A DNA stretch of 64,000 bases. Origin: Paraburkholderia monticola. Lineage in GTDB: Bacteria > Pseudomonadota > Gammaproteobacteria > Burkholderiales > Burkholderiaceae. Below the pieces are notes generated by a model. It worked only from the letters and a program-made list of their open reading frames with translations. It was not told where the DNA came from and searched no databases. The translations under genes and the position numbers were made by a program. Location: NCBI RefSeq assembly GCF_001580545.1, contig NZ_LRBG01000010.1:87647-151646 (forward strand). The letters are read 5' to 3'. Below are positions 15,903-24,020 of this stretch, one piece after another (position 1 is the first letter of the stretch; every line of letters begins with the position of its first letter).

Positions 15903-16496
15903 ATGGCCAACAAACCCGCCTCAACCGAAGTTGCTATTCACGAGCTGATTGCAGGCCGCTGGAGCCCGCGCGCGTTTTCGAGCGAGCCGGTGAGCCGCGA
16001 CCAGTTGCGCGCCGTGCTCGAAGCAGCGCGCTGGGCGCCGTCTTCGTATAACGTACAGCCGTGGCGCTTTGTCGTCTTCGATCGCAGCGTCGACGAAGTC
16101 GCGTTCAAGAAGGCTTTCGCCACGCTGGTGCCGTTCAACCAGGGCTGGAATGCGCCCGCGCCGGTGCTGATCGCGGTGACCGCACATACGCTAACCAACA
16201 AGGGCGACCTGAACCGCTGCGCGTTTTACGATGCGGGCGCGGCGGCGATGTCCCTGGTGCTGCAGGCGCACGCGCTTGGCCTCGCCGCGCATCAGATGAG
16301 CGGCTTCGACGTGAACGCGTTCCGCACCGCCTTCGAATTGCCGAAAGACGTCGAGCCGATCGCGATGATCTCGCTCGGCCACTACGGCGATATCGATAAA
16401 CTCGACCCGGTTCTGCGTGAGCGCGAGAAGGCGCCGCGTCAGCGCGCGGCGCTCGCGGATATCGCATACGGCGGCGGTTGGAAGAAGGCGTTCTGA
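15903..16496 (+). CDS. Nitroreductase-family flavoprotein
   Basis: 197 residues. The FMN-binding R.SPRAF (GRWSPRAFSSEPVSRDQ) at about 20-38 and ARWAPSSYNVQPWRFVVF at about 46-63 are diagnostic. YDAGAAAMSLVLQAHALGLAAHQMSGFD and the ending SLGHYGDIDKL complete the fold. Members reduce nitro groups, quinones or similar substrates with NAD(P)H. The natural substrate is unknown. GAGAG before the ATG supports this start over upstream in-frame ATGs. It lies alone between two MFS genes and converges with the second. Confidence 0.88.
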   Translation: MANKPASTEVAIHELIAGRWSPRAFSSEPVSRDQLRAVLEAARWAPSSYNVQPWRFVVFDRSVDEVAFKKAFATLVPFNQGWNAPAPVLIAVTAHTLTNKGDLNRCAFYDAGAAAMSLVLQAHALGLAAHQMSGFDVNAFRTAFELPKDVEPIAMISLGHYGDIDKLDPVLREREKAPRQRAALADIAYGGGWKKAF

Positions 16497-16599
16497 GTGC
16501 CGGCCGCGCGGCGCTTGCCGCGTGAGTTCGCGCGAGGCGAAGAAAGCAGTAGACAGGCAACGAAGCAGTCAGGCGCGCGCGGCATCGTCCGCGCGTTTT

Positions 16600-18081
16600 T
16601 CATGCGGCGCCGTCGTCGTCCGCCACGCTCGATAGGGGCGCCGCCACGTGTTCGAGCGACTTGCGCTCCGCATCGACACCCCAGATCGCCGCGACGAGCG
16701 CCGCTGCGAGCATCAACGCCGATCCGACCAGATAGCCCGAAAACACTGCGCTGCGCTGGTGCGTATCGATCAGCCGGCCGAAAAACGCCGGTCCGATGAT
16801 GCCGCCGAGCGCGGTGCCGAACGCGTAGAAAACCGCGATGGCGAGCGCGCGGATTTCGAGCGGAAACGATTCGCTCACGGTCAGATACGCCGAACTCGCG
16901 GCCGCCGACGCGAAGAAGAAAATCACCATCCAGGCCACTGTCTGCGTGACGACGGTGAGCAGTTGCTGCTCGAATAGATAGCCGGACAGCGTCAGCAGGA
17001 TCGCCGACATCGCGTACGTCGCGGCGATCATCTTGCGTCGGCCGATCACGTCGAACAGCCGCCCGAGCACCAGCGGTCCCAGGAAATTGCCGAGCGCGAA
17101 AGGCAGCAGATACCAGCCGATGTGGTCGCCCGGCACGTGATAGAAGTCGGTGAGGACGAGCGCATAGGTGAAAAAGATCGCGTTGTAGAAAAACGCCTGC
17201 GCAGTCATCAGCGTGAGGCCGACCAGCGCGCGACGCCGGTGCACGTTGAACAGCACATGGAACACCTCGCGCAACGGCGTGTGGTCGCGCGCGCGCAAGC
17301 GCAACCGCGTAAGGGTGTCGTCGACGAGCGTGTGACCGTCGGCGCGAATACCCCTCTCGATCCCCTCGACGATCTTGCGCGCGTCGGGCTCGTCGCCATG
17401 CGTGAGCAGCCAGCGCGGGCTTTCGGGCACCCAGATGCGCATGGGCAGAATCCCAAGTGCGAGCACCGCGCCGATGAAAAAACACGCGCGCCAGCCCCAG
17501 TCGGCGGGCAGCAGATGCGGATCGAGCAGCACCAGCGAGCCTGCCGCGCCGAGCCCCGCGCCGACCCAGAACGTGCCATTGATGCCGAGGTCGGTCCAGC
17601 CGCGTACGCGTGCCGGCGTAAATTCCTGGATGGTCGAGTTGATCGCGGTGTATTCACCGCCGATACCCGCGCCGGTCAGGAAGCGAAACAGCATGAAGCT
17701 CATCAGATTCCACGACAGCGCGGTCGCCGCGGTCGCGGCCAGATAGAGGGTCAGCGTGATGAAAAACAGCTTGCGGCGGCCGAGCCGGTCGGTCAGCCAG
17801 CCGAAGCCGAGCGCGCCGAGCACGGCGCCGGCAATGTACGCGCTGCCCGCTAGACCGACGTCGGCGTTCGAGAAACGCAGCGCCGGGCTCGTTTTCAGCG
17901 CGCTCGCGACCGCCCCCGCCAGCGTCACTTCGAGCCCGTCGAGCAGCCACGTCACGCCGAGCGCGACCACGATCAGCGTGTGGAAGCGGCCCCACGGCAG
18001 GCGGTCCAGCCGCGAGGGCAGATCGGTTTCGATCAGCCTGGCGTGGCGGTCATCGACGGCGGCGGTGGGCGGCATGCTCAT
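16600..18081 (-). CDS. MFS transporter, sugar/acid-porter type
   Basis: 493 residues with about 12 membrane segments. Features are LDRLPWGRFHTLIVVALGVTWLLDGLEVTLAG, the loop 2-3 GWLTDRLGRRKLFFITLTLYL motif, FRFLTGAGIGGEYTAINSTIQEF and PESPRWLLTHGDEPDARKIVEGIE before a long central loop, then LFDVIGRRKMIAATY in the second half. This matches the sugar porter/MHS-like class that imports sugars or aromatic acids by proton symport. The start is ATG 18081 after GAGGAG; a second ATG is two codons later. A triplicated 14-bp repeat lies just upstream. No regulator is adjacent. Confidence 0.85.
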   Translation of the reverse strand: MSMPPTAAVDDRHARLIETDLPSRLDRLPWGRFHTLIVVALGVTWLLDGLEVTLAGAVASALKTSPALRFSNADVGLAGSAYIAGAVLGALGFGWLTDRLGRRKLFFITLTLYLAATAATALSWNLMSFMLFRFLTGAGIGGEYTAINSTIQEFTPARVRGWTDLGINGTFWVGAGLGAAGSLVLLDPHLLPADWGWRACFFIGAVLALGILPMRIWVPESPRWLLTHGDEPDARKIVEGIERGIRADGHTLVDDTLTRLRLRARDHTPLREVFHVLFNVHRRRALVGLTLMTAQAFFYNAIFFTYALVLTDFYHVPGDHIGWYLLPFALGNFLGPLVLGRLFDVIGRRKMIAATYAMSAILLTLSGYLFEQQLLTVVTQTVAWMVIFFFASAAASSAYLTVSESFPLEIRALAIAVFYAFGTALGGIIGPAFFGRLIDTHQRSAVFSGYLVGSALMLAAALVAAIWGVDAERKSLEHVAAPLSSVADDDGAA

Positions 18082-18122
18082 GACGCGAAGTCTCCTCGAT
18101 GGCGAAAATGGGGCGGCATATC

Positions 18123-18164
18123 GGGTCCGATGCAGCGGGTCCGATGCAGCGGGTCCGACGCAGC
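18123..18164. repeat. 14-bp tandem repeat, three units
   Basis: GGGTCCGATGCAGC occurs twice and GGGTCCGACGCAGC once, head to tail, in the divergent promoter between the MFS gene and the Hsp70-like gene. Function unknown; the 14-base period is not helical, so cooperative protein binding is not favoured. Confidence 0.85.
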
Positions 18165-18298
18165 AAGTCCCGTTCCGTGGCACGATTTCAACCGATGCCG
18201 CGGCCGTCCCACCAGCTTCAGTTGATGCTGCCGGAGTTTTCGTGATACAAAGCCGCTCCCCTTCCTGTGCGCGCCAGCCGTGAGCGGCCATTCCTGCC

Positions 18299-19549
18299 AT
18301 GAACTATTGCGCGATTGACTTCGGTACTTCCAATTCGGCCGTCGCGGTCCCTGACGGTGCGCAGCTTAAGCTGGCGCCGGTCGAGGGCGCGTACACGACG
18401 CTGCCCACCGCGGTCTTCTTCAATACCGACGAAAACACCAGCGAATTCGGGCGTGCGGCGCTCGCGGCCTATATCGACGGTTTCGACGGCCGGCTGATGC
18501 GCTCGATGAAAAGCATTCTCGGCTCGCCACTCGCCGAGAATACGACCGACCTCGGCGACGGCAGTGCGATCAAGTACACCGACGTGATCGCGACGTTCCT
18601 GAGTCACCTGAAACGCTCGGCCGAGGCGAGCGCCGGCGGCGCGATCGACCGCGCGGTGCTGGGCCGCCCGGTGTTTTTCGTCGACGACGATCCGCGCGCC
18701 GACCAGATGGCGCAGCAACAGCTCGAAGCTGCCGCGCGCACGGTCGGTTTGCGCGACATCCACTTTCAGTATGAACCGATCGCAGCCGCGTTCGACTACG
18801 AATCGCATCTGAGCGCCGAGGGGCTCGTGCTGGTGGCTGACATCGGCGGCGGTACGTCGGACTTTTCGCTCGTGCGCGTGGGGCCGGAGCGGATGAAGCG
18901 CGTCGAGCGAAAGGACGACGTGCTCGCGCACCACGGGGTGCACGTCGCTGGTACGGATTTCGATCGCCGCGTCGAACTCGTGACGATCCTGCGCGAGCTC
19001 GGCTACCAGTCGCTCGATCCGCAGGGGCGCGAAATCCCGAACCGGATTTATTTCGATCTCGCGACGTGGCATCTGATCAACACCGTCTACACGCCGAAGC
19101 GCGTCAGCGAACTGGCGCTGATGCGGCACCTTTTCACGGAGACGAAGCACCACGACCGGCTGATGCGCGTCGTCGAGCAGCGTTTCGGGCATGCGCTCGC
19201 CGCGCATGCGGAAGAGGCGAAGATCGGCGTGGCGGCGGGCGGCGAGACCGTGATCGATCTCGAGGAGGTCGAAGAGGATCTGCGTCTCGCGTTCGACGAA
19301 GCGCAGCTCGTCAAGGCCGGCGAGGAAGAAACCCGGCGCATCGTCCAGGCGGCACGCGATACCGTGCAGGCCGCGGGTGTCGCGCCGCGCGACGTCGACG
19401 CGATCTATTTCACGGGTGGCTCGACGGGGCTCGCGTTTCTGTCGGGCGCGCTGGCCGCGGCGTTTCCGGACGCGAAAGCGGTGTTCGGCGACCGTCTCGC
19501 GAGCGTGGCGACCGGGCTCGGTATTCACGCCCGGCGCGTGTTCGGATAA
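18299..19549 (+). CDS. yegD: Hsp70-family protein, YegD-like, without substrate-binding domain
   Basis: 416 residues comprising essentially only an actin/Hsp70-type ATPase. Phosphate 1 is YCAIDFGTSNSAVAVP, phosphate 2 is LVLVADIGGGTSDFSLVRVG, and the adenosine loop is AIYFTGGSTGLAFL. The YEPIAAAFDYESHL segment is present. The classical beta-sandwich peptide-binding domain and lid of DnaK are absent, as in E. coli YegD. The cellular role of these short Hsp70s is not established; chaperone co-factor or regulatory roles are proposed. It ends at a shared terminator facing the cold-shock gene. Confidence 0.85.
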   Translation: MNYCAIDFGTSNSAVAVPDGAQLKLAPVEGAYTTLPTAVFFNTDENTSEFGRAALAAYIDGFDGRLMRSMKSILGSPLAENTTDLGDGSAIKYTDVIATFLSHLKRSAEASAGGAIDRAVLGRPVFFVDDDPRADQMAQQQLEAAARTVGLRDIHFQYEPIAAAFDYESHLSAEGLVLVADIGGGTSDFSLVRVGPERMKRVERKDDVLAHHGVHVAGTDFDRRVELVTILRELGYQSLDPQGREIPNRIYFDLATWHLINTVYTPKRVSELALMRHLFTETKHHDRLMRVVEQRFGHALAAHAEEAKIGVAAGGETVIDLEEVEEDLRLAFDEAQLVKAGEEETRRIVQAARDTVQAAGVAPRDVDAIYFTGGSTGLAFLSGALAAAFPDAKAVFGDRLASVATGLGIHARRVFG

Positions 19550-19631
19550 TCGCGAATAATCAGCAATTAATCCGCCGCGAATTGCGAAGTGATGCGAAGT
19601 TAATCGGCGCATTATGGATTCGCCGCCGATA

Positions 19632-19662
19632 ATAAAAAACCCCGCAGAAGCGGGGTTTTTTT
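19632..19662. terminator. Bidirectional terminator between yegD-like and cspA
   Basis: AAAAAACCCCGC-AGAA-GCGGGGTTTTTTT: a GC stem with an A-run on one side and a T-run on the other. It serves both convergent genes. Confidence 0.93.
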
Positions 19663-19685
19663 GCGTCCAGAAGGAAGCGGAGAGC

Positions 19686-19889
19686 TTACACCGGCTTGAT
19701 GTTGGCTGCTTGCTTGCCCTTCGGGCCCGTCTTCACTTCAAACGTGACCTTCTGGTTTTCTTGCAGCGTCTTGAAGCCGTCGACGCGGATTTCCGAGAAA
19801 TGCGCGAACAGATCTTCACCGCCGCCGTCCGGAGTGATGAAGCCAAAGCCCTTAGCGTCGTTGAACCACTTGACGGTACCGGTTTCCAT
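19686..19889 (-). CDS. cspA: Cold-shock protein, CspA family
   Basis: 67 residues, a single cold-shock domain. RNP1 (KGFGFI) and RNP2 (LFAHF) lie in [34 protein letters not shown], with the acidic/basic ending [11 protein letters not shown]. It binds single-stranded nucleic acid and acts as an RNA chaperone; whether it is cold-induced or constitutive cannot be told from the protein. The ATG follows AGGAACAAAG, a modest ribosome site. More than 400 bases separate it from the divergent APC permease, enough for the long leader common in csp genes. Confidence 0.95.
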   Translation of the reverse strand: METGTVKWFNDAKGFGFITPDGGGEDLFAHFSEIRVDGFKTLQENQKVTFEVKTGPKGKQAANIKPV

Positions 19890-20319
19890 ATTACTTTGTT
19901 CCTAAAGATGGTGAATAAGGCCGAAGCCCGGGGTGCATGAAAATCAAGGAAGGGGGTAATGGGACCAACCGGAGTACCGTTGATGGGCGAACTACGAAAG
20001 AACCACTTCACTCGCCGCTTGAAATCCTGCCCGAACGTTATACGGCGAATTCGGACGAAGGTCAACAGTCTGGACGAAACTTTGCCGGACTGATCCGAAT
20101 ATTTCTTACAAACCTTGCGATCAGGCGAGCTTTTTGCTAGGGGGAACCCCTTAGTTGTTCGGCGGTTTCGCTGCAGTAACACGGTGCAACCGTTAAACTA
20201 CGCGCCGCGCGTCGGTTGCACCTACTCGGCATCTGGACGCGCTTGCATGCGCGTCACCCGTCCTCACGCCACAAGCGAGGTCATGCGGGTGCCGACATGG
20301 TTCTGATTTAGGAGAAGAC
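19890..20319. other. Divergent intergenic region upstream of cspA and the APC permease
   Basis: 430 bases with no convincing gene. Part is presumably the cspA 5' leader. It includes a TAGGAGA ribosome site at its right end for the GTG-started permease. No riboswitch-like fold was recognised by eye. Confidence 0.5.
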
Positions 20320-21915
20320 GTGAAAAGTTCTATACAACGGAACATCGGGCCATTCGCGCTGATGCTGACCGGTCTGGGCTCGATCATTGGATCGGGCTGG
20401 CTGTTCGGGGCGTGGAAGGCCGCAAAGATTGCCGGTCCGGCCGCGATTTGCGCATGGATCATCGGCGCGGTCGTGATTCTCGCGATTGCGCTGACCTACG
20501 CGGAGCTCGGCGCGATGTTTCCGGAATCTGGCGGGATGGTGCGCTACGCGCGCTACTCGCACGGTGCGCTGGTCGGTTTTATCAGCGCGTGGGCCAACTG
20601 GATCGCGATCGTATCCGTGATTCCGATCGAGGCCGAAGCATCGATCCAGTACATGAGCACCTGGCCCTATCCGTGGGCGCATGCGCTGTTCGTCGACGGG
20701 TCATTGACCACGAACGGCCTGCTGTTGTCGGCGGGGCTCGTGATCATCTACTTCCTGCTCAACTACTGGGGCGTCAAGCTGTTTGCGCGCGCCAACTCGG
20801 CGATCACGATCTTCAAGTTCCTGATCCCCGGCGCGACGATCATCGGTCTGATGATGACCGGCGTGCATACCGAGAACTTCGGCCAGACGACCACCTTCGC
20901 CCCGTACGGCTGGTCGTCGGTGCTGACCGCAGTCGCGACGAGCGGCATCGTGTTCGCGTTCAATGGCTTCCAGAGCCCGATCAACCTCGCCGGTGAAGCG
21001 CGCAATCCGGCCAAGAGCGTGCCGTTCGCGGTGATCGGCTCGATCCTGCTCGCGCTCGTGATCTACGTGCTGCTGCAGATCGCGTACATCGGCGCGGTGA
21101 ACCCGGCCGACGTGATGAAGGGCTGGAGCCACCTCACCTTCGCTTCGCCGTTCGCGGAACTGGCGATCGCGCTGAACCTGAACTGGCTGGCGATCCTGCT
21201 GTACGTCGACGCGTTCGTGAGCCCGAGCGGCACCGGTACGACCTATATGGCGACCACGACGCGCATGATCTACGCCATGGAGCGCAACAACACGATGCCG
21301 AAGATTTTCGGCCAGGTGCATCCGTTCTACGGCGTGCCGCGTCCGGCGATGTGGTTCAACCTGTTCGTGTCGTTCATCTTCCTGTTCTTCTTCCGCGGCT
21401 GGAGTTCGCTCGCGGCCGTGATCTCGGTCGCGACGGTGATCTCGTACCTGACGGGCCCGATCAGCCTGATGGCGCTGCGTCGCGCGGCGACCGATCTCGA
21501 CCGCCCGCTGCGCATCGCCGGCATGAAGGTCATCGCGCCGTTCGCGTTCGTTTGCGCGTCGCTGATCCTGTACTGGGCGAAGTGGCCGCTCACCGGTGAA
21601 ATCATTCTGCTGATGGTCGTCGCGCTGCCGGTGTACTTCTACTTCCAGGCCAAGCAGGGCTTCGACGGCTGGACCCGTGACCTGAAGGCCGCCTGGTGGC
21701 TGGTCGCGTATCTGCCGATCATGGCGATCCTTTCGCTGATCGGCAGCAAGGAGTTCGGCGGCTTCGGCATCCTGCCCTACGGCTGGGACATGCTCGTCGT
21801 GATCGCCTTCGCGTTGGTGTTCTACTTCTGGGGCGTGAACAGCGGCTATCGTTCGGACTATCTGGACGAGCGGCTCGTGCACGATGAAGTGCTCGAAGGC
21901 ATCGGCGCGCACTGA
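20320..21915 (+). CDS. APC-family amino acid permease
   Basis: 531 residues and about 12-14 membrane segments. The first helix carries IGPFALMLTGLGSIIGSGWLFG, whose glycine-rich unwound segment binds the amino-group of the substrate in APC carriers. Later signatures are TYAELGAMFPESGGMVRYARYSHG and NGFQSPINLAGEARNPAKSVPFAV. It likely imports an amino acid or related amine. Translation starts at GTG 20320, 5 bases after TAGGAGA; no ATG fits. Codon use is that of a well-expressed native gene. It is monocistronic and closed by a strong terminator. Confidence 0.88.
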   Translation: MKSSIQRNIGPFALMLTGLGSIIGSGWLFGAWKAAKIAGPAAICAWIIGAVVILAIALTYAELGAMFPESGGMVRYARYSHGALVGFISAWANWIAIVSVIPIEAEASIQYMSTWPYPWAHALFVDGSLTTNGLLLSAGLVIIYFLLNYWGVKLFARANSAITIFKFLIPGATIIGLMMTGVHTENFGQTTTFAPYGWSSVLTAVATSGIVFAFNGFQSPINLAGEARNPAKSVPFAVIGSILLALVIYVLLQIAYIGAVNPADVMKGWSHLTFASPFAELAIALNLNWLAILLYVDAFVSPSGTGTTYMATTTRMIYAMERNNTMPKIFGQVHPFYGVPRPAMWFNLFVSFIFLFFFRGWSSLAAVISVATVISYLTGPISLMALRRAATDLDRPLRIAGMKVIAPFAFVCASLILYWAKWPLTGEIILLMVVALPVYFYFQAKQGFDGWTRDLKAAWWLVAYLPIMAILSLIGSKEFGGFGILPYGWDMLVVIAFALVFYFWGVNSGYRSDYLDERLVHDEVLEGIGAH

Positions 21916-21966
21916 GCGCCGCTCGACATCGAAGAATCCGCTCGCGGCGGGTGCTTCGGGTCATTG

Positions 21967-22003
21967 AAAAAGCCCGCCTGATCGATGATCAGGCGGGCTT
22001 TTT
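21967..22003 (+). terminator. Terminator between the APC permease and the DODA gene
   Basis: AAAAAGCCCGCCTGATC-GATGATCAGGCGGGCTTTTTT: a near-perfect stem with A- and T-runs, able to act in both directions. Confidence 0.93.
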
Positions 22004-22035
22004 TGTCGGCCGTTTCCGGATGGTTTCGCGACGGA

Positions 22036-22821
22036 TCAGGCCGTGCCGAACACGTAATTCGTCATTGCGAGCGAGCGCTGATAAGTGCCGAGCGACTGGA
22101 TCGCGAGCGAATAGTCGTCGTCGGCGGCGCCAAGCGCGGCGAACACCGGCAACAGATGCTCGTCGGTCGGGTGCATCAGCACCGCGTGCGGCGCCTGGCG
22201 ACGATAGTCGAGCAGCGCATCGATATCGCGCGCGATGAGCTTGTCCTCGAACCAGTCGGTGAATTCCGTCACGCGCGGATCGGCGTCTTCCGGGCGCGCG
22301 GAGAAATCGGCGGCGCGCAGATTGTGTGTGATCTGGCCCGAGCCGATCACCATCACGCCTTCGTCCTTCAGCGCGCGTAGCGCGCGGCCGACGTGGAAAT
22401 GATGCGCGGCGTCCTTGTGCGGCTGGATCGACAGTTGCGCGATCGGCACGTCGGCCTGCGGGAACATCAGCAGCATCGGCACCCATGCGCCGTGGTCGAG
22501 TCCGTGCGGCTGCACGTCGGCGGCGATGCCACTCGCGCCGAGCAGCGCGGCGGCGCTGCGCGCGACGTCAGGCGCGCCAGGCGCCGGGTACTGGATCTCG
22601 TAGAGCTGGCGCGGAAAGCCGTAGAAATCGTGGATGGTTTCAGGCGCCGTCGCGATGCTCGCGAGCGGCTGCGCGGTGCCCCAGTGCGCCGACAACATCA
22701 AGATGGCCTCGGGACGGGGTAATTGCGTGCTCAGCGCACCGAATTCGGCGGACGGCATCGACGGATCGATCGGCAGCGTGGGTGCGCCGTGGGACAGGAA
22801 AAGCGAAGGTAAGCGGTTCAT
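22036..22821 (-). CDS. DODA-type extradiol ring-opening dioxygenase (YgiD-like)
   Basis: 261 residues of the class III extradiol dioxygenase fold. Probable metal ligands are in FLSHGAPTLPID and LMLSAHWGT near the N-terminus, with LDHGAWVPM, QPHKDAAHHFHVG and GSGQITHNLRA further on. Relatives cleave catechols such as DOPA or other aromatic diols; in E. coli the homologue is YgiD. The substrate here is not determinable. It stands between the permease terminator and ubiX on the minus strand, about 120 bases from ubiX, so cotranscription with ubiX is uncertain. Confidence 0.87.
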   Translation of the reverse strand: MNRLPSLFLSHGAPTLPIDPSMPSAEFGALSTQLPRPEAILMLSAHWGTAQPLASIATAPETIHDFYGFPRQLYEIQYPAPGAPDVARSAAALLGASGIAADVQPHGLDHGAWVPMLLMFPQADVPIAQLSIQPHKDAAHHFHVGRALRALKDEGVMVIGSGQITHNLRAADFSARPEDADPRVTEFTDWFEDKLIARDIDALLDYRRQAPHAVLMHPTDEHLLPVFAALGAADDDYSLAIQSLGTYQRSLAMTNYVFGTA

Positions 22822-22938
22822 GACAGCAACGCGGCACGAGAAATTGGGTTGCTACCAATATAGGTCCGCACGCCGGCTTGATAAATGGGTGCGGGCGGAA
22901 TTGATTGTGTCGCGGTTATTGTTAATCAGCGGACGCGT

Positions 22939-23541
22939 TCAATCTTGCGCGTCGCGCAAGCCTTTCCACGCGGGCGACAGCGCGGGTCCCAGCGCAAACA
23001 GATCGAGCACGCGTGCGACCGTGTGGTCGACCATCTCGTCGATCGAAGTGGGCTGGTTGTAAAACGCGGGCAGCGGCGGGAAGATCACGCCGCCCATTTC
23101 GGTGACGGCCGTCATATTGCGCAGATGCGCGAGATTGAACGGCGTTTCGCGCACCAGCAGCACGAGGCGGCGACGCTCCTTGAGCGTAACGTCGGCGGCG
23201 CGGGTGATCAGGTTGTCGGCAAAACCGTGCGCGATGCTCGCGAGCGTTTTCATCGAGCACGGCGCGATGACCATGCCGTCGGTCGCGAACGAGCCCGAGG
23301 CGATGCTCGCGCCGACGTCGCGCACCGAATGGACGACATCCGCGAGCGGATGCACGTATTCCTTGCCCAACTGGAGTTCGTGCTGAATGTTGAGCCAACC
23401 TGCGCTCGAAATCAGCAGGTGGCTCTCGACGCCGCCGAGCCGGCGCAGCGTTTCGAGCAGCCGGACGCCGTAGATGGCGCCGGTGGCGCCGGTGATCGCG
23501 ACGATCAGCCGGCGGGGCGCCGCGGAGCGGGTTTGCAGCAT
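22939..23541 (-). CDS. ubiX: Flavin prenyltransferase UbiX
   Basis: 200 residues. RRLIVAITGATGAIYGVRLLETL near the start, SSAGWLNIQHEL, the S-C motif MVIAPCSMKTLASIAHGFADNLITRAADV and RRLVLLVRETPFNLAHLRNM are family signatures. UbiX attaches a dimethylallyl unit to FMN to make the prenyl-FMN cofactor of UbiD, needed for ubiquinone biosynthesis and other decarboxylases. It follows grxD on the minus strand with about 40 bases between. No ubiD is in the window. Confidence 0.93.
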   Translation of the reverse strand: MLQTRSAAPRRLIVAITGATGAIYGVRLLETLRRLGGVESHLLISSAGWLNIQHELQLGKEYVHPLADVVHSVRDVGASIASGSFATDGMVIAPCSMKTLASIAHGFADNLITRAADVTLKERRRLVLLVRETPFNLAHLRNMTAVTEMGGVIFPPLPAFYNQPTSIDEMVDHTVARVLDLFALGPALSPAWKGLRDAQD

Positions 23542-23581
23542 GGCTTGCGGCGCCTGATGAAGCGAACCAGGCGAAGATCGC

Positions 23582-23893
23582 TCAGGCTGCGGCGAACAGC
23601 TGCTGAAGCTCGCCCGATTCGTACATCTCCATCATGATGTCCGAGCCGCCGATGAATTCGCCGTTCACGTACAGCTGCGGAATGGTCGGCCAGTTCGAGA
23701 ACACCTTGATGCCCTGGCGGATTTCGTCGTCTTCGAGCACGTTGACGGTTTTGATCTCGCCGACGCCGCACGCCTTCAGGATCTGGATGGCGCGGCCGGA
23801 GAAACCGCACATCGGGAACTGGGCCGTGCCCTTCATGAAGAGAACGACGTTGTTGCCGTCGACGATTTGCTTGATGCGTTGTTGCGTATCCAT
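23582..23893 (-). CDS. grxD: Monothiol glutaredoxin, Grx4 type
   Basis: 103 residues. The single active cysteine is in the PMCGFSGRA motif near residue 29, the CGFS signature of class II glutaredoxins. WPTIPQLYVNGEFIGGSDIMMEMYESGEL provides the glutathione and cluster-binding surface. It shuttles [2Fe-2S] clusters. The start is the ATG giving MDTQQRIKQIV; the frame extends upstream into the group II intron end, but that is not coding. In relatives the gene follows prmC directly. Here a 2.8-kb intron lies about 31 bases upstream of its start codon, so expression depends on splicing or a promoter within or after the intron. Confidence 0.94.
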   Translation of the reverse strand: MDTQQRIKQIVDGNNVVLFMKGTAQFPMCGFSGRAIQILKACGVGEIKTVNVLEDDEIRQGIKVFSNWPTIPQLYVNGEFIGGSDIMMEMYESGELQQLFAAA

Positions 23894-23965
23894 GACTGAC
23901 CTTGCGGTTCCGATAGAGGAAGGGGTAGGGTAGCCCCCCTTCCTCGCGGAAGAGGGGCCCCCTAA

Positions 23966-23999
23966 GAACTGTACGTGCGAGTTTCCCCGCATACAGCTC
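23966..23999 (-). ncRNA. Group II intron domain V (catalytic hairpin)
   Basis: 34 nt on the minus strand, beginning GAGCUGUAUGCGGGGAAAC and ending UACAGUUC, with the catalytic AGC triad near the 5' side and a GAAA-type loop. This is the most conserved part of the ribozyme. Confidence 0.9.
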
Positions 24000-24020
24000 A
24001 AGCCTACGGCAAATCCCTGC

